From an uncultured Clostridia bacterium (lineage in GTDB: Bacteria > Bacillota_A > Clostridia > TANB77 > CAG-508), in the NCBI GenBank assembly GCA_944392525.1, contig CALXXB010000001.1:4658-68657 (forward strand): a stretch of DNA of 64,000 nucleotides, in the 5' to 3' direction. Each line of letters starts with the position of its first letter. The first letter of the stretch is position 1. The notes beneath the pieces are model-generated. The model searched no databases. It was given only the letters and a program-made list of their open reading frames with translations, and had not been told where the DNA came from. Positions 1-8,209 of this stretch are shown here, piece after piece. The position numbers were made by a program, and so were the translations under genes.

Positions 1-38
1 ACCTATTGTCATCAAATTAAAGGAAGGATGGACATTAA

Positions 39-707
39 ATGTGTAAACATACAAAAAAATTCTTTATGACCGAAGGCAAAAAGCGGAGTTTTCTAGCATT
101 TATACTGTATTCTTTAATTGTAATAGAAGCTATAGGAACGTTTCTAGGTATAAGCATACCAGGGCTATTAAGGATAGTTATTAGTATTATTATGATAGTT
201 ACATTTTCTTTAGGGCTAATTATGGATTGCGAAGTTTGCTGGAATAAGAAAGATGAAGAAACGGGAGACGAACAGCCAATAAGAAAAATTGCAAACGAAA
301 TTTTGAAGTTTATTCCAGTATGGCTAGTCTCTATTATAATAGGTTCTATTCTTACAAGTTTGTTTGGCGAACCAACTAATCAAATAAGAATAGAGGAAGA
401 ATTTGAAGGACTATCTCTTTTTTATCTGATTGATATGGTTATTTGTACTCCAATCATTGAGGAGTACCTTTTCCGGTTTTTACCACACAAGTTCATAAAA
501 AATCAAGTTTTGTATATCATCATTTCAAGTATAGTATTTGCTGGAATGCATGTAGTAGATGACCCAAACGCATTCTATCACATATGGATATATATGATTA
601 GACCGATTTATTATGCATATCGTTACTATAAGACACAAGACATTAGGGTAACAATATCTTTTCATGCATTTAATAATCTAATATCAACACTTATGATGGT
701 AATTTAG
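39..707 (+). CDS. CPBP family intramembrane metalloprotease
   Basis: A 222-residue multi-pass membrane protein of the CPBP (Abi) family, whose members cleave substrates inside the membrane. The three family motifs are present: EEYLFR at residues 141-146, FAGMH at 167-171 and FHAFNN near 208-213, which supply the Glu and His residues of the active site. Hydrophobic segments lie near 17-40, 41-63 and 90-110, with more around the motifs. AAGGAAGG lies just upstream of the ATG. The gene stands alone and is followed by its own terminator. Its substrate is unknown; relatives act in prenyl-protein processing, bacteriocin immunity or stress signalling. Family call is firm, role is not. Confidence 0.85.
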   Translation: MCKHTKKFFMTEGKKRSFLAFILYSLIVIEAIGTFLGISIPGLLRIVISIIMIVTFSLGLIMDCEVCWNKKDEETGDEQPIRKIANEILKFIPVWLVSIIIGSILTSLFGEPTNQIRIEEEFEGLSLFYLIDMVICTPIIEEYLFRFLPHKFIKNQVLYIIISSIVFAGMHVVDDPNAFYHIWIYMIRPIYYAYRYYKTQDIRVTISFHAFNNLISTLMMVI

Positions 708-719
708 TGTTTCAATCTA

Positions 720-752
720 AACAGGCTTCTATTGTAGAGGCCTGTTTTCTTT
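720..752 (+). terminator. Intrinsic terminator after the CPBP gene
   Basis: An 11-bp stem (720-730 with 736-746, one G-T pair) with a 5-base loop is followed by a T-rich run. It closes the CPBP transcript before the next gene at 846. Confidence 0.75.
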
Positions 753-845
753 CGTATTTTTATATTTTAGTTTTATGTTTTGGTTGAATAATTAAGAATC
801 TTGTGATATTATAAGCTAAAATTAAATAGGAAGAAGGATGTTGAA

Positions 846-1421
846 ATGGAAAATTATAAAACAAATTACAGAAGAACTGTAGCTATTGTTATGGTTATAA
901 TTTTATTATTAGTTGTGCTTACAGGAATATCTTATTATAGAGATGTGGAAATAGTAACAAATATTTGCTTAAGCTTTTTAATTGCTTGTACTACAGGAGT
1001 GGTAATTGAAGTAATTAACGGTTCAAGAGAAAAAGATTCTAGAAAACAAGTAGAATATATAAAAGAACTAGAAGAAATGAAATATAAAATTATTAAATTT
1101 AGAAAAGGATTAAGTAATTTATCAAGAAATCGCAATAGATACAGCTTTTTTAATCAAGCTGATAGATTAATGGAAGATGCAAGCAAGTTAAATGAACAAA
1201 TAAATTATTTATATGAGAATGAAACTAAGAAAAGTTTAATTAAGAAATTTTTATATAATCAAGAAATAAACTTAGAACATAAAATTACTAGTGTAGAAGA
1301 AATAAGAGAAGATATAATAAATATGACTGATAAGAGAAGTATATTAAAGAAACTTTCACGTTATAACCATAATTTGGACAAGCTATTATATAATATAAAT
1401 AGAGAATTAGGAATTAAATAG
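846..1421 (+). CDS. Two-TM protein with long cytoplasmic helical region, unknown function
   Basis: A 191-residue protein I do not recognise. Two hydrophobic segments (about residues 12-31 and 36-57) are followed by a charged, Lys/Glu-rich and probably coiled-coil region to the C-terminus. AGGAAGAAGG precedes the ATG. It ends 9 bases before the alkylation-repair-like gene, so the two are probably co-transcribed. No catalytic motif is visible. Confidence 0.6.
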   Translation: MENYKTNYRRTVAIVMVIILLLVVLTGISYYRDVEIVTNICLSFLIACTTGVVIEVINGSREKDSRKQVEYIKELEEMKYKIIKFRKGLSNLSRNRNRYSFFNQADRLMEDASKLNEQINYLYENETKKSLIKKFLYNQEINLEHKITSVEEIREDIINMTDKRSILKKLSRYNHNLDKLLYNINRELGIK

Positions 1422-1430
1422 GAAGATATT

Positions 1431-2117
1431 ATGGAGTTAAATATAGAAAAAGAATTGTTCGATATGCAAGACAAAAAATATCAGGAATTTCAAAAAAAGT
1501 TATGCCCTGGAACAGAAAGTATTATTGGAATTAGAGTTCCAATACTTAGAAATTATGCTAAAGAGTTATTAAAGAAGTATAATTTTAAAGATATAATGGA
1601 ATGTATAAATGATAATTATTATGAAGAAATAATGCTTCAAGGAATGTTAATAGGTGGAGCAAAGGAAGAGTTTAATGTCCTTATAAATTATATAGAAGAA
1701 TTTATTCCTAAAATAGATAACTGGGCAGTTTGTGATACCTTTTGTGCAGGATTAAAGATAACTAAAAAGAATAAAGATGAAATGTGGCTTTTTTTAAAGA
1801 AGTATTTAAAATCTAGAAAAGAATTTGAAGCTAGATTTGGTATTGTTATGATACTTGATTATTTTATAGATGAAGAACATTTAGAAGAAAATTTCAAGAT
1901 ATTTAACAAGGTTAAAGTGGATAGATATTATGTACAGATGGCAGTTGCATGGGCTATATCTATTTGCCTAATTAAATATTATGATAGGACAGTTAAATAT
2001 TTACAAGAAGAAGCGGATTTAGATAATTTTACATACAACAAATCAATACAAAAAGCAACAGAATCTTATAGAATTACAGATAAGCAAAAAGATTTTTTAA
2101 GAAGTATGAAAAAATAA
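1431..2117 (+). CDS. DNA alkylation repair protein, AlkD-like HEAT-repeat family
   Basis: A 228-residue all-helical protein matching the DNA alkylation repair family (PF08713). Supporting signatures are the N-terminal GIRVPILRNYAKEL segment, NWAVCDTF in the middle, ARFGIVMILDYFI, and the YYVQMAVAWAIS helix near the C-terminus. AlkD proteins remove alkylated bases using HEAT-like repeats without flipping the base. Many Firmicutes carry this clade and its actual substrate is poorly known. It is the second gene of a likely two-gene transcript with the membrane protein upstream. Confidence 0.8.
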   Translation: MELNIEKELFDMQDKKYQEFQKKLCPGTESIIGIRVPILRNYAKELLKKYNFKDIMECINDNYYEEIMLQGMLIGGAKEEFNVLINYIEEFIPKIDNWAVCDTFCAGLKITKKNKDEMWLFLKKYLKSRKEFEARFGIVMILDYFIDEEHLEENFKIFNKVKVDRYYVQMAVAWAISICLIKYYDRTVKYLQEEADLDNFTYNKSIQKATESYRITDKQKDFLRSMKK

Positions 2118-2140
2118 ATATTAATTTTTTGTAAAAACTG

Positions 2141-2169
2141 TTTATTGAAAAAATTATTTATGTTATAGT
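2141..2169 (+). promoter_or_regulatory. Extended -10 promoter for the GH18 gene
   Basis: TGTTATAGT at 2161-2169 is an extended -10 element about 35 bases before the start codon. A weak -35 (TTTATT, 2141-2146) lies 17 bases upstream. Confidence 0.4.
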
Positions 2170-2204
2170 GTTATAGTAAAAAATATATTAAGGGAGAAAG
2201 ATAC

Positions 2205-3947
2205 ATGGGAAAAGGAAAAAGAGTAATGGTAAAAGAACCAAAGAAAAATAAGACTAGAAGGATGTCAAGTCAGGAAGTTGAACGAAAAAAGAAATTAATT
2301 AAAAGAACGTTTTTTACAATTGTAGCATTACTTGTTATTTTTATAGTTGCTATGATTGCTAATAATTATATTATTTTAGACAATAATGAAAGAACAAATT
2401 TAGTAATAAATAATAAGAATGTAACAACTAATTTAAAAAATGATGTTTTAATAGAGGATGATATAATATATTTATCAGAAGCGGATGTTGCAAATTTCTT
2501 TGATAAACATATATATTATGATAAAGATATAAATAAAATAATTACTACTTATGAGAAAAAAATAGCAGAAATTGGTTTTGATGAAAATGTAATAAATATA
2601 AATGGGTCAGATAAAGAAATATATGCACATGCGATTGAAAAAGACGGAGAAGTTTATTTACCTGTTTCTGAGATGGCAGATGTGTATGATGTAGAGATAC
2701 AAAATATCCCAGAAACGAATGTTATTACAATGGATTCTTTAGATAGAGAACAAAAAAGAGCTATTATAAATAAAGATACTGCTGTAAAGTCTTCTACTAA
2801 TTTTATATCAAGAACAGTAGATAGAGTTGATAAGGGAGAAGCTGTTATAGTAGTTTCAACTGATGGTAAATATTCTAGAATTAGAACATCAGATGGAAAA
2901 ATTGGTGTTATTAAATCAAATAGATTAGAAAATGAATTTACTATAAGAGAGAATATGGAAGATGAAAAACAAGTGGAAGGAAAAGTAAATCTTACTTGGG
3001 ATTATTTCTCTGAGTATGGTTCTGCACCTGATAGAAGTGGAACTACTATAGATGGAGTAAATGTTGTATCACCGGCATTTTTCTATTTAGATACAGATGG
3101 AGAACTTGAAGAAAATGTTGGAAGTGAGGGACAAGCTTATATAGAGTGGGCTCATAATAATGGATACAAAGTATGGCCAATGGTATCTAATGCTGTTGCA
3201 GCAAATGAAAGTTTAGATATTACTTCTAATATAATGAATAGCTATGAAAATAGAAAAGAACTAATAGAAGATATTGTTGAAAAATGCGTAGAATATGATT
3301 TAGATGGTATCAATATAGATTTTGAAAATATGTATGCAGAAGATAAGGACATGTATTCTAGATTTATAATAGAACTTACACCAAGATTAAAAGAAATAGG
3401 AATGGTAACATCCGTTGACGTAACAGCTCCTGATGGAGGAGAAACTTGGTCATTATGTTTTGATAGAAATCTTATAGGAGATGTGGCAGATTATATTGTG
3501 TTTATGGCTTATGATCAAAATGGAGTTTCTAGCGCAGAACCTGGAACAACAGCAGGATATAATTGGGTTAAGTTAAATCTTGTTAAATTCCTACAAACAG
3601 AAGATATAGATTCAGAAAAAATTATACTTGGTATCCCATTATATACAAGAGTTTGGACAACTAATTCTTCTGGTAATGTAATTGGCAGAAGTACAATTGA
3701 TATGAAAGATATAGACAGTGTTATTCCTGCAGGTGTGGAGAAAAAATGGGACGATGACTTAAAACAAAACTATGTAGAATATACTGATGGAGCAAACAAA
3801 AGACAAATATGGATTGAAGATATAGATTCTTTAAAGGCAAAAGTATCTTTAGTAAAAGAAAATGATTTAGCCGGTGTTGCTTCATGGCAAAAAGATATGG
3901 AATCAGATGATGTATGGCAGATGTTAAAAACTGAATTATCAGAATAA
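2205..3947 (+). CDS. Membrane-anchored glycoside hydrolase family 18 protein (spore/cell wall type)
   Basis: A 580-residue protein with a basic N-terminus and a single membrane anchor at about residues 34-55. Next come a copper-amine-oxidase-N-like domain (about 60-175), an SH3-like domain (about 190-240) and a GH18 barrel (about 245-580). The GH18 signature is DGINIDFE at 367-374, with Glu374 as the proton donor and Asp372 in the DxE position. Family members such as YaaH/SleL hydrolyse peptidoglycan or spore cortex, so an extracytoplasmic wall-lytic role is inferred. AGGGAGAAAG precedes the ATG. It lies upstream of sigH but has a separate promoter. Confidence 0.85.
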   Translation: MGKGKRVMVKEPKKNKTRRMSSQEVERKKKLIKRTFFTIVALLVIFIVAMIANNYIILDNNERTNLVINNKNVTTNLKNDVLIEDDIIYLSEADVANFFDKHIYYDKDINKIITTYEKKIAEIGFDENVININGSDKEIYAHAIEKDGEVYLPVSEMADVYDVEIQNIPETNVITMDSLDREQKRAIINKDTAVKSSTNFISRTVDRVDKGEAVIVVSTDGKYSRIRTSDGKIGVIKSNRLENEFTIRENMEDEKQVEGKVNLTWDYFSEYGSAPDRSGTTIDGVNVVSPAFFYLDTDGELEENVGSEGQAYIEWAHNNGYKVWPMVSNAVAANESLDITSNIMNSYENRKELIEDIVEKCVEYDLDGINIDFENMYAEDKDMYSRFIIELTPRLKEIGMVTSVDVTAPDGGETWSLCFDRNLIGDVADYIVFMAYDQNGVSSAEPGTTAGYNWVKLNLVKFLQTEDIDSEKIILGIPLYTRVWTTNSSGNVIGRSTIDMKDIDSVIPAGVEKKWDDDLKQNYVEYTDGANKRQIWIEDIDSLKAKVSLVKENDLAGVASWQKDMESDDVWQMLKTELSE

Positions 3948-3972
3948 TAAATAAAAAAACGACGGAAACTGC

Positions 3973-4001
3973 TTGACATTAACGTTTTGGATATATATAA
4001 T
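3973..4001 (+). promoter_or_regulatory. Consensus sigma-A promoter for sigH
   Basis: TTGACA (3973-3978), a 17-base spacer and TATAAT (3996-4001) form a perfect sigma-A consensus, 34 bases before the sigH start codon. Confidence 0.85.
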
Positions 4002-4034
4002 ACTAAAAAAGCACTTTGGAGGTAATTTTGACAG

Positions 4035-4694
4035 ATGCAAAAAAAGGACGTGTTTTTTACAACTAATAAATACGATAATTTAACAGATGAACAAATAGTA
4101 GGAAAAGTACATGATGGAGATGAAGAAGCTTTAGCATACATTTTAGAAAAATATAAAGAACTTGTAAATATGAAAGTTGGAAAATACTTTATAGTTGGGG
4201 CTGAAAAAGAAGATACTGTTCAAGAAGGTATGATAGGATTATTTAAAGCGATAAAAAGTTTTGATAATACAAAACAAAATTCTTTTAAATCTTTTGCAAA
4301 TATATGTATAGAAAGACAATTAATAACAGCAATAAAAAGTTCTAACAGACAAAAACATATGCCACTCAATTCATATTTATCATTAAATACAGCTGCTTAT
4401 GATAATAATGAAGATGATAGTGTTGAGTTATTGGAAAGATTTAATAGCAATACAATAGAGGACCCTCTAGATACAATAATGAAACAAGAGTATTATAAGG
4501 AAGTAGAAGATGCAGTTAATAAAAGTTTAAGTAAGTTTGAAAAACAAGTTCTAGATAGATTTTTAAAAGGAGAAAGTTATGTAAAAATTGCAGAAAAATT
4601 AGATTCTCCTGTAAAATCAGTGGATAATGCAATTCAAAGAATAAGAAAAAAAGCAATAAAGAATATAACGAGTAATAAGAGTCGACATGAATAA
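4035..4694 (+). CDS. sigH: RNA polymerase sporulation sigma factor SigH
   Basis: A 219-residue sigma-70 family protein with region 2 near residues 20-95 (EDTVQEGMIGLFKAIKSFD is typical of SigH) and region 4 near 155-205 (helix-turn-helix around SYVKIAEKLDSPVKSVDNA). Length and sequence match Spo0H/SigH, which drives the transition to sporulation and early sporulation genes. GGAGG lies 12 bases before the ATG, and a perfect sigma-A promoter is upstream. In many Clostridia sigH sits near secE/nusG; here it lies between a GH18 gene and an ftsZ-type gene. Its terminator overlaps the stop codon. Confidence 0.93.
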   Translation: MQKKDVFFTTNKYDNLTDEQIVGKVHDGDEEALAYILEKYKELVNMKVGKYFIVGAEKEDTVQEGMIGLFKAIKSFDNTKQNSFKSFANICIERQLITAIKSSNRQKHMPLNSYLSLNTAAYDNNEDDSVELLERFNSNTIEDPLDTIMKQEYYKEVEDAVNKSLSKFEKQVLDRFLKGESYVKIAEKLDSPVKSVDNAIQRIRKKAIKNITSNKSRHE

Positions 4695-4710
4695 TGTCGG
4701 CTTTTTTTAT
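4680..4710 (+). terminator. Intrinsic terminator of sigH
   Basis: A 9-bp stem (4680-4688 with 4694-4702) and a 5-base loop are followed by seven T. The stop codon TAA (4692-4694) lies in the loop and first base of the 3' arm. Confidence 0.85.
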
Positions 4711-4717
4711 TTTCTCG

Positions 4718-4746
4718 TGGACAAACAAAAAATATAGTGTTATACT
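4718..4746 (+). promoter_or_regulatory. Promoter of the ftsZ-type gene
   Basis: TGGACA (4718-4723), a 17-base spacer and TATACT (4741-4746), directly downstream of the sigH terminator. Confidence 0.7.
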
Positions 4747-4791
4747 CTTAAAGTGAAATTAAAATGCGGAAAAATGATAGGAGGAATACAA

Positions 4792-5739
4792 ATGTTTAAT
4801 AATGAAAATATAGATAATATTGTTAAAATAAAAGTAATAGGAGTAGGTGGAGGAGGAAATAATGCAGCTCTACACATAATTAATGGAAAAGTAAAAAATA
4901 TAGAAACATATTTATTGAATACAGAAATGGGAGTACTAAGAAGAACAAATTATAGAAATATATTACAAATAGGAAAAGAAACGACAAAAGGACTTGGTGC
5001 GGGAGCAAATGAAGCAGTGGGAGAGAAAGCAGCAAGAGAAAGTAAAGAAGAAATTGAAAATATATTACAAAATACAGATATGCTATTTATAACTGCTGGT
5101 ATGGGAGGCGGAACTGGAACAGGTGCAGCACCAGTGGTTGCAGAAATTGCTAAAGAGATGGGAATTTTAACTGTTGGTGTTGTTACTAAGCCTTTTATGT
5201 TTGAAGGAAAACTAAGAGAAATGAGGGCTGAAGCAGGAATAAAAAAATTAAAAGAAAATGTAAATGCGCTAATTGTAATTTTAAATGATAATCTATTAAA
5301 GGTTGCAAATAAAAATACACCTCTAAGAGAAGCTTTTTTACTTGCTGATGATGTTGTAAAACAAGGTATACAAAGTATTACAGATTTGATTACAACAGTT
5401 GGTGAAATAAACCTTGATTTTGCAGATATAAAGACTATATTTGGATATAAAGGAAAAGCTTACATGGGAATAGGAAGAGCAGGAGGAGAAGCAAGAGTAG
5501 AAGAAGCCATAAAACAAGCAATAGAAAATCCATTAACAGAAAATAAAATAGATAATGCAAAAGGTGTTATATTTAATGTAACAGGCGGAGAAGACTTAAG
5601 TTTAACAGAAATAGATAGTGCTATTAAATTAATAAATGATAAAGTAGATAGCGAAGCAAATATTATTTTTGGAACAGTAATAGATAAGAGCCTTGATGAT
5701 GAGGTTGTTGTAACTGTTATTGCGACAGGTATTGAATAA
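4792..5739 (+). CDS. ftsZ: FtsZ-family GTPase lacking the C-terminal tail
   Basis: A 315-residue tubulin-fold GTPase. The glycine-rich nucleotide loop (GVGGGGNNA) is near the N-terminus and the tubulin signature GGGTGTGA is at residues 105-112. The start is the ATG at 4792, with AGGAGG seven bases upstream; an in-frame GTG at 4753 has no such site and sits only 6 bases past the -10. FtsZ forms the division ring. Typical FtsZ is about 350-390 residues because a flexible linker and a conserved C-terminal peptide follow the globular domain. Here the protein stops right after the last core strand (VTVIATGIE). It could be the only FtsZ or a second copy; the symbol is given for the family. Confidence 0.85.
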   Translation: MFNNENIDNIVKIKVIGVGGGGNNAALHIINGKVKNIETYLLNTEMGVLRRTNYRNILQIGKETTKGLGAGANEAVGEKAARESKEEIENILQNTDMLFITAGMGGGTGTGAAPVVAEIAKEMGILTVGVVTKPFMFEGKLREMRAEAGIKKLKENVNALIVILNDNLLKVANKNTPLREAFLLADDVVKQGIQSITDLITTVGEINLDFADIKTIFGYKGKAYMGIGRAGGEARVEEAIKQAIENPLTENKIDNAKGVIFNVTGGEDLSLTEIDSAIKLINDKVDSEANIIFGTVIDKSLDDEVVVTVIATGIE

Positions 5740-5741
5740 AA

Positions 5742-5769
5742 TAAAAACACATCCCAAAAGAATGTGTTT
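5742..5769 (-). terminator. Terminator of the tRNA-Thr transcript (possibly bidirectional)
   Basis: An 8-bp stem (5745-5752 with 5762-5769) with a run of T on the minus strand. It sits between the converging ftsZ-type gene and the tRNA. Confidence 0.55.
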
Positions 5770-5770
5770 A

Positions 5771-5846
5771 TGGGGCTTCCAACGGGAATTGAACCCGTGA
5801 CCTCTACCTTACCAAGGTAGCACTCTACCAACTGAGCTATGGAAGC
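5771..5846 (-). tRNA. tRNA-Thr (anticodon GGU)
   Basis: The reverse complement folds into a 76-base cloverleaf: a 7-bp acceptor stem GCTTCCA/TGGAAGC, a D arm, an anticodon stem CTACC/GGTAG with loop TTGGTAA (anticodon GGT), a T arm around GGTTCAATTCC, and an encoded CCA after discriminator C. It lies antiparallel to, and just upstream of, the T-box leader of thrS. Confidence 0.95.
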
Positions 5847-5892
5847 ACATAAAGAAATTATATAATAATATATAAAAAAAGTAAAGAAAATC

Positions 5893-5921
5893 TTGACTTT
5901 TTACAAAAAAGATATTAAACT
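5893..5921 (+). promoter_or_regulatory. Promoter of the thrS T-box transcript
   Basis: TTGACT (5893-5898), a 17-base spacer and TAAACT (5916-5921), about 25 bases before the start of the T-box leader. Confidence 0.6.
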
Positions 5922-5944
5922 ATTAACATAAGGTAAAAAACTAG

Positions 5945-6160
5945 TAAGAGACGAGTAAAGTAGAGATTACTTTTAGAGAGAATTAGTCATAGGCTGGAAG
6001 CTAATTTAAGCAAATCTATTTGAAAACTAACTCTTCAGAGGTTTCTAGTGAATAAGCTAGACGTTTAAGATACGTTATAATCTTAAAATTAAGTAAAAAA
6101 TAGGATGGAACCGTGTAAATTGCACTCCTATGGATATTAAAGTCCATGGGAGTTTTTTGA
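5945..6160 (+). promoter_or_regulatory. T-box riboswitch controlling thrS
   Basis: A leader with T-box hallmarks: an AGAGAGAA stretch in Stem I, a GGCTGGAAGC-type distal loop, and the T-box sequence TGGAACCGTG at 6106-6115, whose NCCA-pairing bases bind the uncharged tRNA acceptor end. An 11-bp terminator follows (6124-6134 with 6143-6153, then T6). A likely specifier is ACT at 6026-6028 followed by A, a threonine codon readable by the GGU tRNA next door. Uncharged tRNA-Thr would stabilise the antiterminator and switch thrS on. The specifier position is inferred; the rest is clear. Confidence 0.88.
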
Positions 6161-6226
6161 TGGATTAAAAGATAAAAATTTTTTTTCAAGAAGAAGCATC
6201 CCCAATGGACATAAGGAGGTTTTAGT

Positions 6227-8161
6227 ATGATTAAAGTTACTTTAAAAGACGGATCTATTTTAGAGGTCGAAAAAGGATGTAGCATTTTAGATGTTGCAAA
6301 AAAAATCAGTGAAGGTTTAGCAAGAAACATGACTTGCGGAGAAGTAAATGGCGAAATTAAAGATTTAAGATATGAGCTAAATGAAGATTGTTCTTTAGTT
6401 ATCCATACTTTTTCTGATGATGATTTAGAAGGAAAGAAAGCTTATTGGCATACAACATCTCATATTATGGCACAAGCTGTAAAAAGATTATTCCCAGAAG
6501 CTAAAATTGCAATAGGACCTGCTATTGAGAATGGTTTCTATTATGATTTTGATGTAGAAAAACCATTTACAGATGAAGATAAGGCAAATATTGAACAAGA
6601 AATGAAAAAGATTATAAAAGAAAATTTAGAAATTGAAAGATTTTCTTTACCTAAAAATGAAGCTCTAGAATTAATGAAAGATGAGCCTTATAAAGTTGAA
6701 CTAATTGAAGATTTAGCTGAAGGTGAAGAAATTAGTTTTTACAAACAAGGAGATTTTACAGACCTTTGTGCAGGACCTCATTTAATTAGCACAGGGAAAA
6801 TTAAAACTGTAAAAATATTATCATCTTCAGGAGCATACTGGAGAGGTGATGAAAAAAATAAAATGCTTCAAAGAATCTATGCAATTTCATTCCCTAAAGC
6901 AAGTCAACTTGAAGAATATTTACAATTCTTAGAAGAGGCAAAACAAAGAGACCATAGAAAATTAGGAAAAGATTTAGAAATATTTATGACTCATAAATTA
7001 GTTGGAGCAGGACTTCCTATGTATTTACCAAATGGAGCGACTATAAGAAGAATATTAGAAAGATATATTCAAGATAAAGAAATTGCTTTGGGTTATGAAC
7101 ATGTATATACTCCATCACTTGCAAATGTTGAATTATATAAAGTAAGTGGACATTGGGACCATTATAAAGAAGATATGTTCCCAGCTATGAAGATGGATAA
7201 CGAGGAAATGGTTTTAAGACCAATGAACTGTCCTCACCATATGTTAATTTATAAGAGTAAAATGCGTTCATATCGTGATTTACCTATTAGAATTGGTGAA
7301 CTTGCACATGATTTCAGATATGAAGCAAGTGGAAGTGTTTGTGGATTAGAGAGAGTTCGTGAGATGTGTCAAAATGATGCTCACCTTTTTGTAAGACCAG
7401 ACCAAATTAAAGAAGAAGTTGGAAATATTTTAAATTTAATTAAAGAAGTTTATCAAAAAGATTTTGGCTTCCCAGCTTCAAGCTTTAAATATAGATTATC
7501 ATTAAGAGATAAAAATAATAAAGAAAAATATATAGATAATGACGAGATGTGGGAGACAGCAGAAAGCCAATTAAGACAAATTTTAACAGAATTAGGTATA
7601 GATTTCTATGAAGCAGAAGGTGAAGCAGCATTCTATGGACCTAAGATTGATATACAAATAAGAACAGCATTGAATCATGATGTTACAATACCAACTTGTC
7701 AATTAGACTTTGCTCTTCCTGAAAGATTTGAACTAGAGTATATAGGAGAAGATGGAAAAGCACATAGACCAGTTGTTATTCACAGAGCAATACTTGGTTC
7801 TTCTGATAGATTTATATCATTCTTATTAGAGGAAACAAAAGGTAACTTACCATTATGGCTTGCACCAACACAAGTTAGAATTTTACCAATTACAGATAAA
7901 CAACATGACTATTGCCATGAATTAAAAGATGAGCTTCTTAAAGAAGGAATAAGAGTAGAAGTAGATGACAGAAATGAAAAAACAGGATATAAAATACGTG
8001 AAGCTCAAATGCACAAAATACCTTATATGCTAATTATAGGTCAAAAAGAAGTTGATGGTAACCTTGTATCTATTCGTTCAAGAAGTGACGGAGATATAGG
8101 AACTATGACTGTAGAAGAGTTTAAAAATAAACTTCTAGAGGAAATTAAAAATAAAAAATAA
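6227..8161 (+). CDS. thrS: Threonyl-tRNA synthetase
   Basis: A 644-residue class II aminoacyl-tRNA synthetase. An N-terminal TGS domain (about 1-61) is followed by the editing domain with zinc-binding HTTSH at 75-79, then the catalytic core with motif 2 (RPMNCPHHML, including the zinc cysteine) and motif 3 (IHRAILGSSDRF), then the anticodon-binding domain. Length is normal. AAGGAGG precedes the ATG. Expression is governed by the T-box leader directly upstream. Confidence 0.97.
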   Translation: MIKVTLKDGSILEVEKGCSILDVAKKISEGLARNMTCGEVNGEIKDLRYELNEDCSLVIHTFSDDDLEGKKAYWHTTSHIMAQAVKRLFPEAKIAIGPAIENGFYYDFDVEKPFTDEDKANIEQEMKKIIKENLEIERFSLPKNEALELMKDEPYKVELIEDLAEGEEISFYKQGDFTDLCAGPHLISTGKIKTVKILSSSGAYWRGDEKNKMLQRIYAISFPKASQLEEYLQFLEEAKQRDHRKLGKDLEIFMTHKLVGAGLPMYLPNGATIRRILERYIQDKEIALGYEHVYTPSLANVELYKVSGHWDHYKEDMFPAMKMDNEEMVLRPMNCPHHMLIYKSKMRSYRDLPIRIGELAHDFRYEASGSVCGLERVREMCQNDAHLFVRPDQIKEEVGNILNLIKEVYQKDFGFPASSFKYRLSLRDKNNKEKYIDNDEMWETAESQLRQILTELGIDFYEAEGEAAFYGPKIDIQIRTALNHDVTIPTCQLDFALPERFELEYIGEDGKAHRPVVIHRAILGSSDRFISFLLEETKGNLPLWLAPTQVRILPITDKQHDYCHELKDELLKEGIRVEVDDRNEKTGYKIREAQMHKIPYMLIIGQKEVDGNLVSIRSRSDGDIGTMTVEEFKNKLLEEIKNKK

Positions 8162-8209
8162 TGAAAATAAAGAAAACTATAATACTAAGAAGAAATAGGA
8201 GAGATAAAA

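Noticed and set aside
4753..4791. Upstream GTG start for the ftsZ-type gene
   Set aside because: It lies six bases after the -10 and has no ribosome site, while AGGAGG sits correctly before the ATG at 4792.
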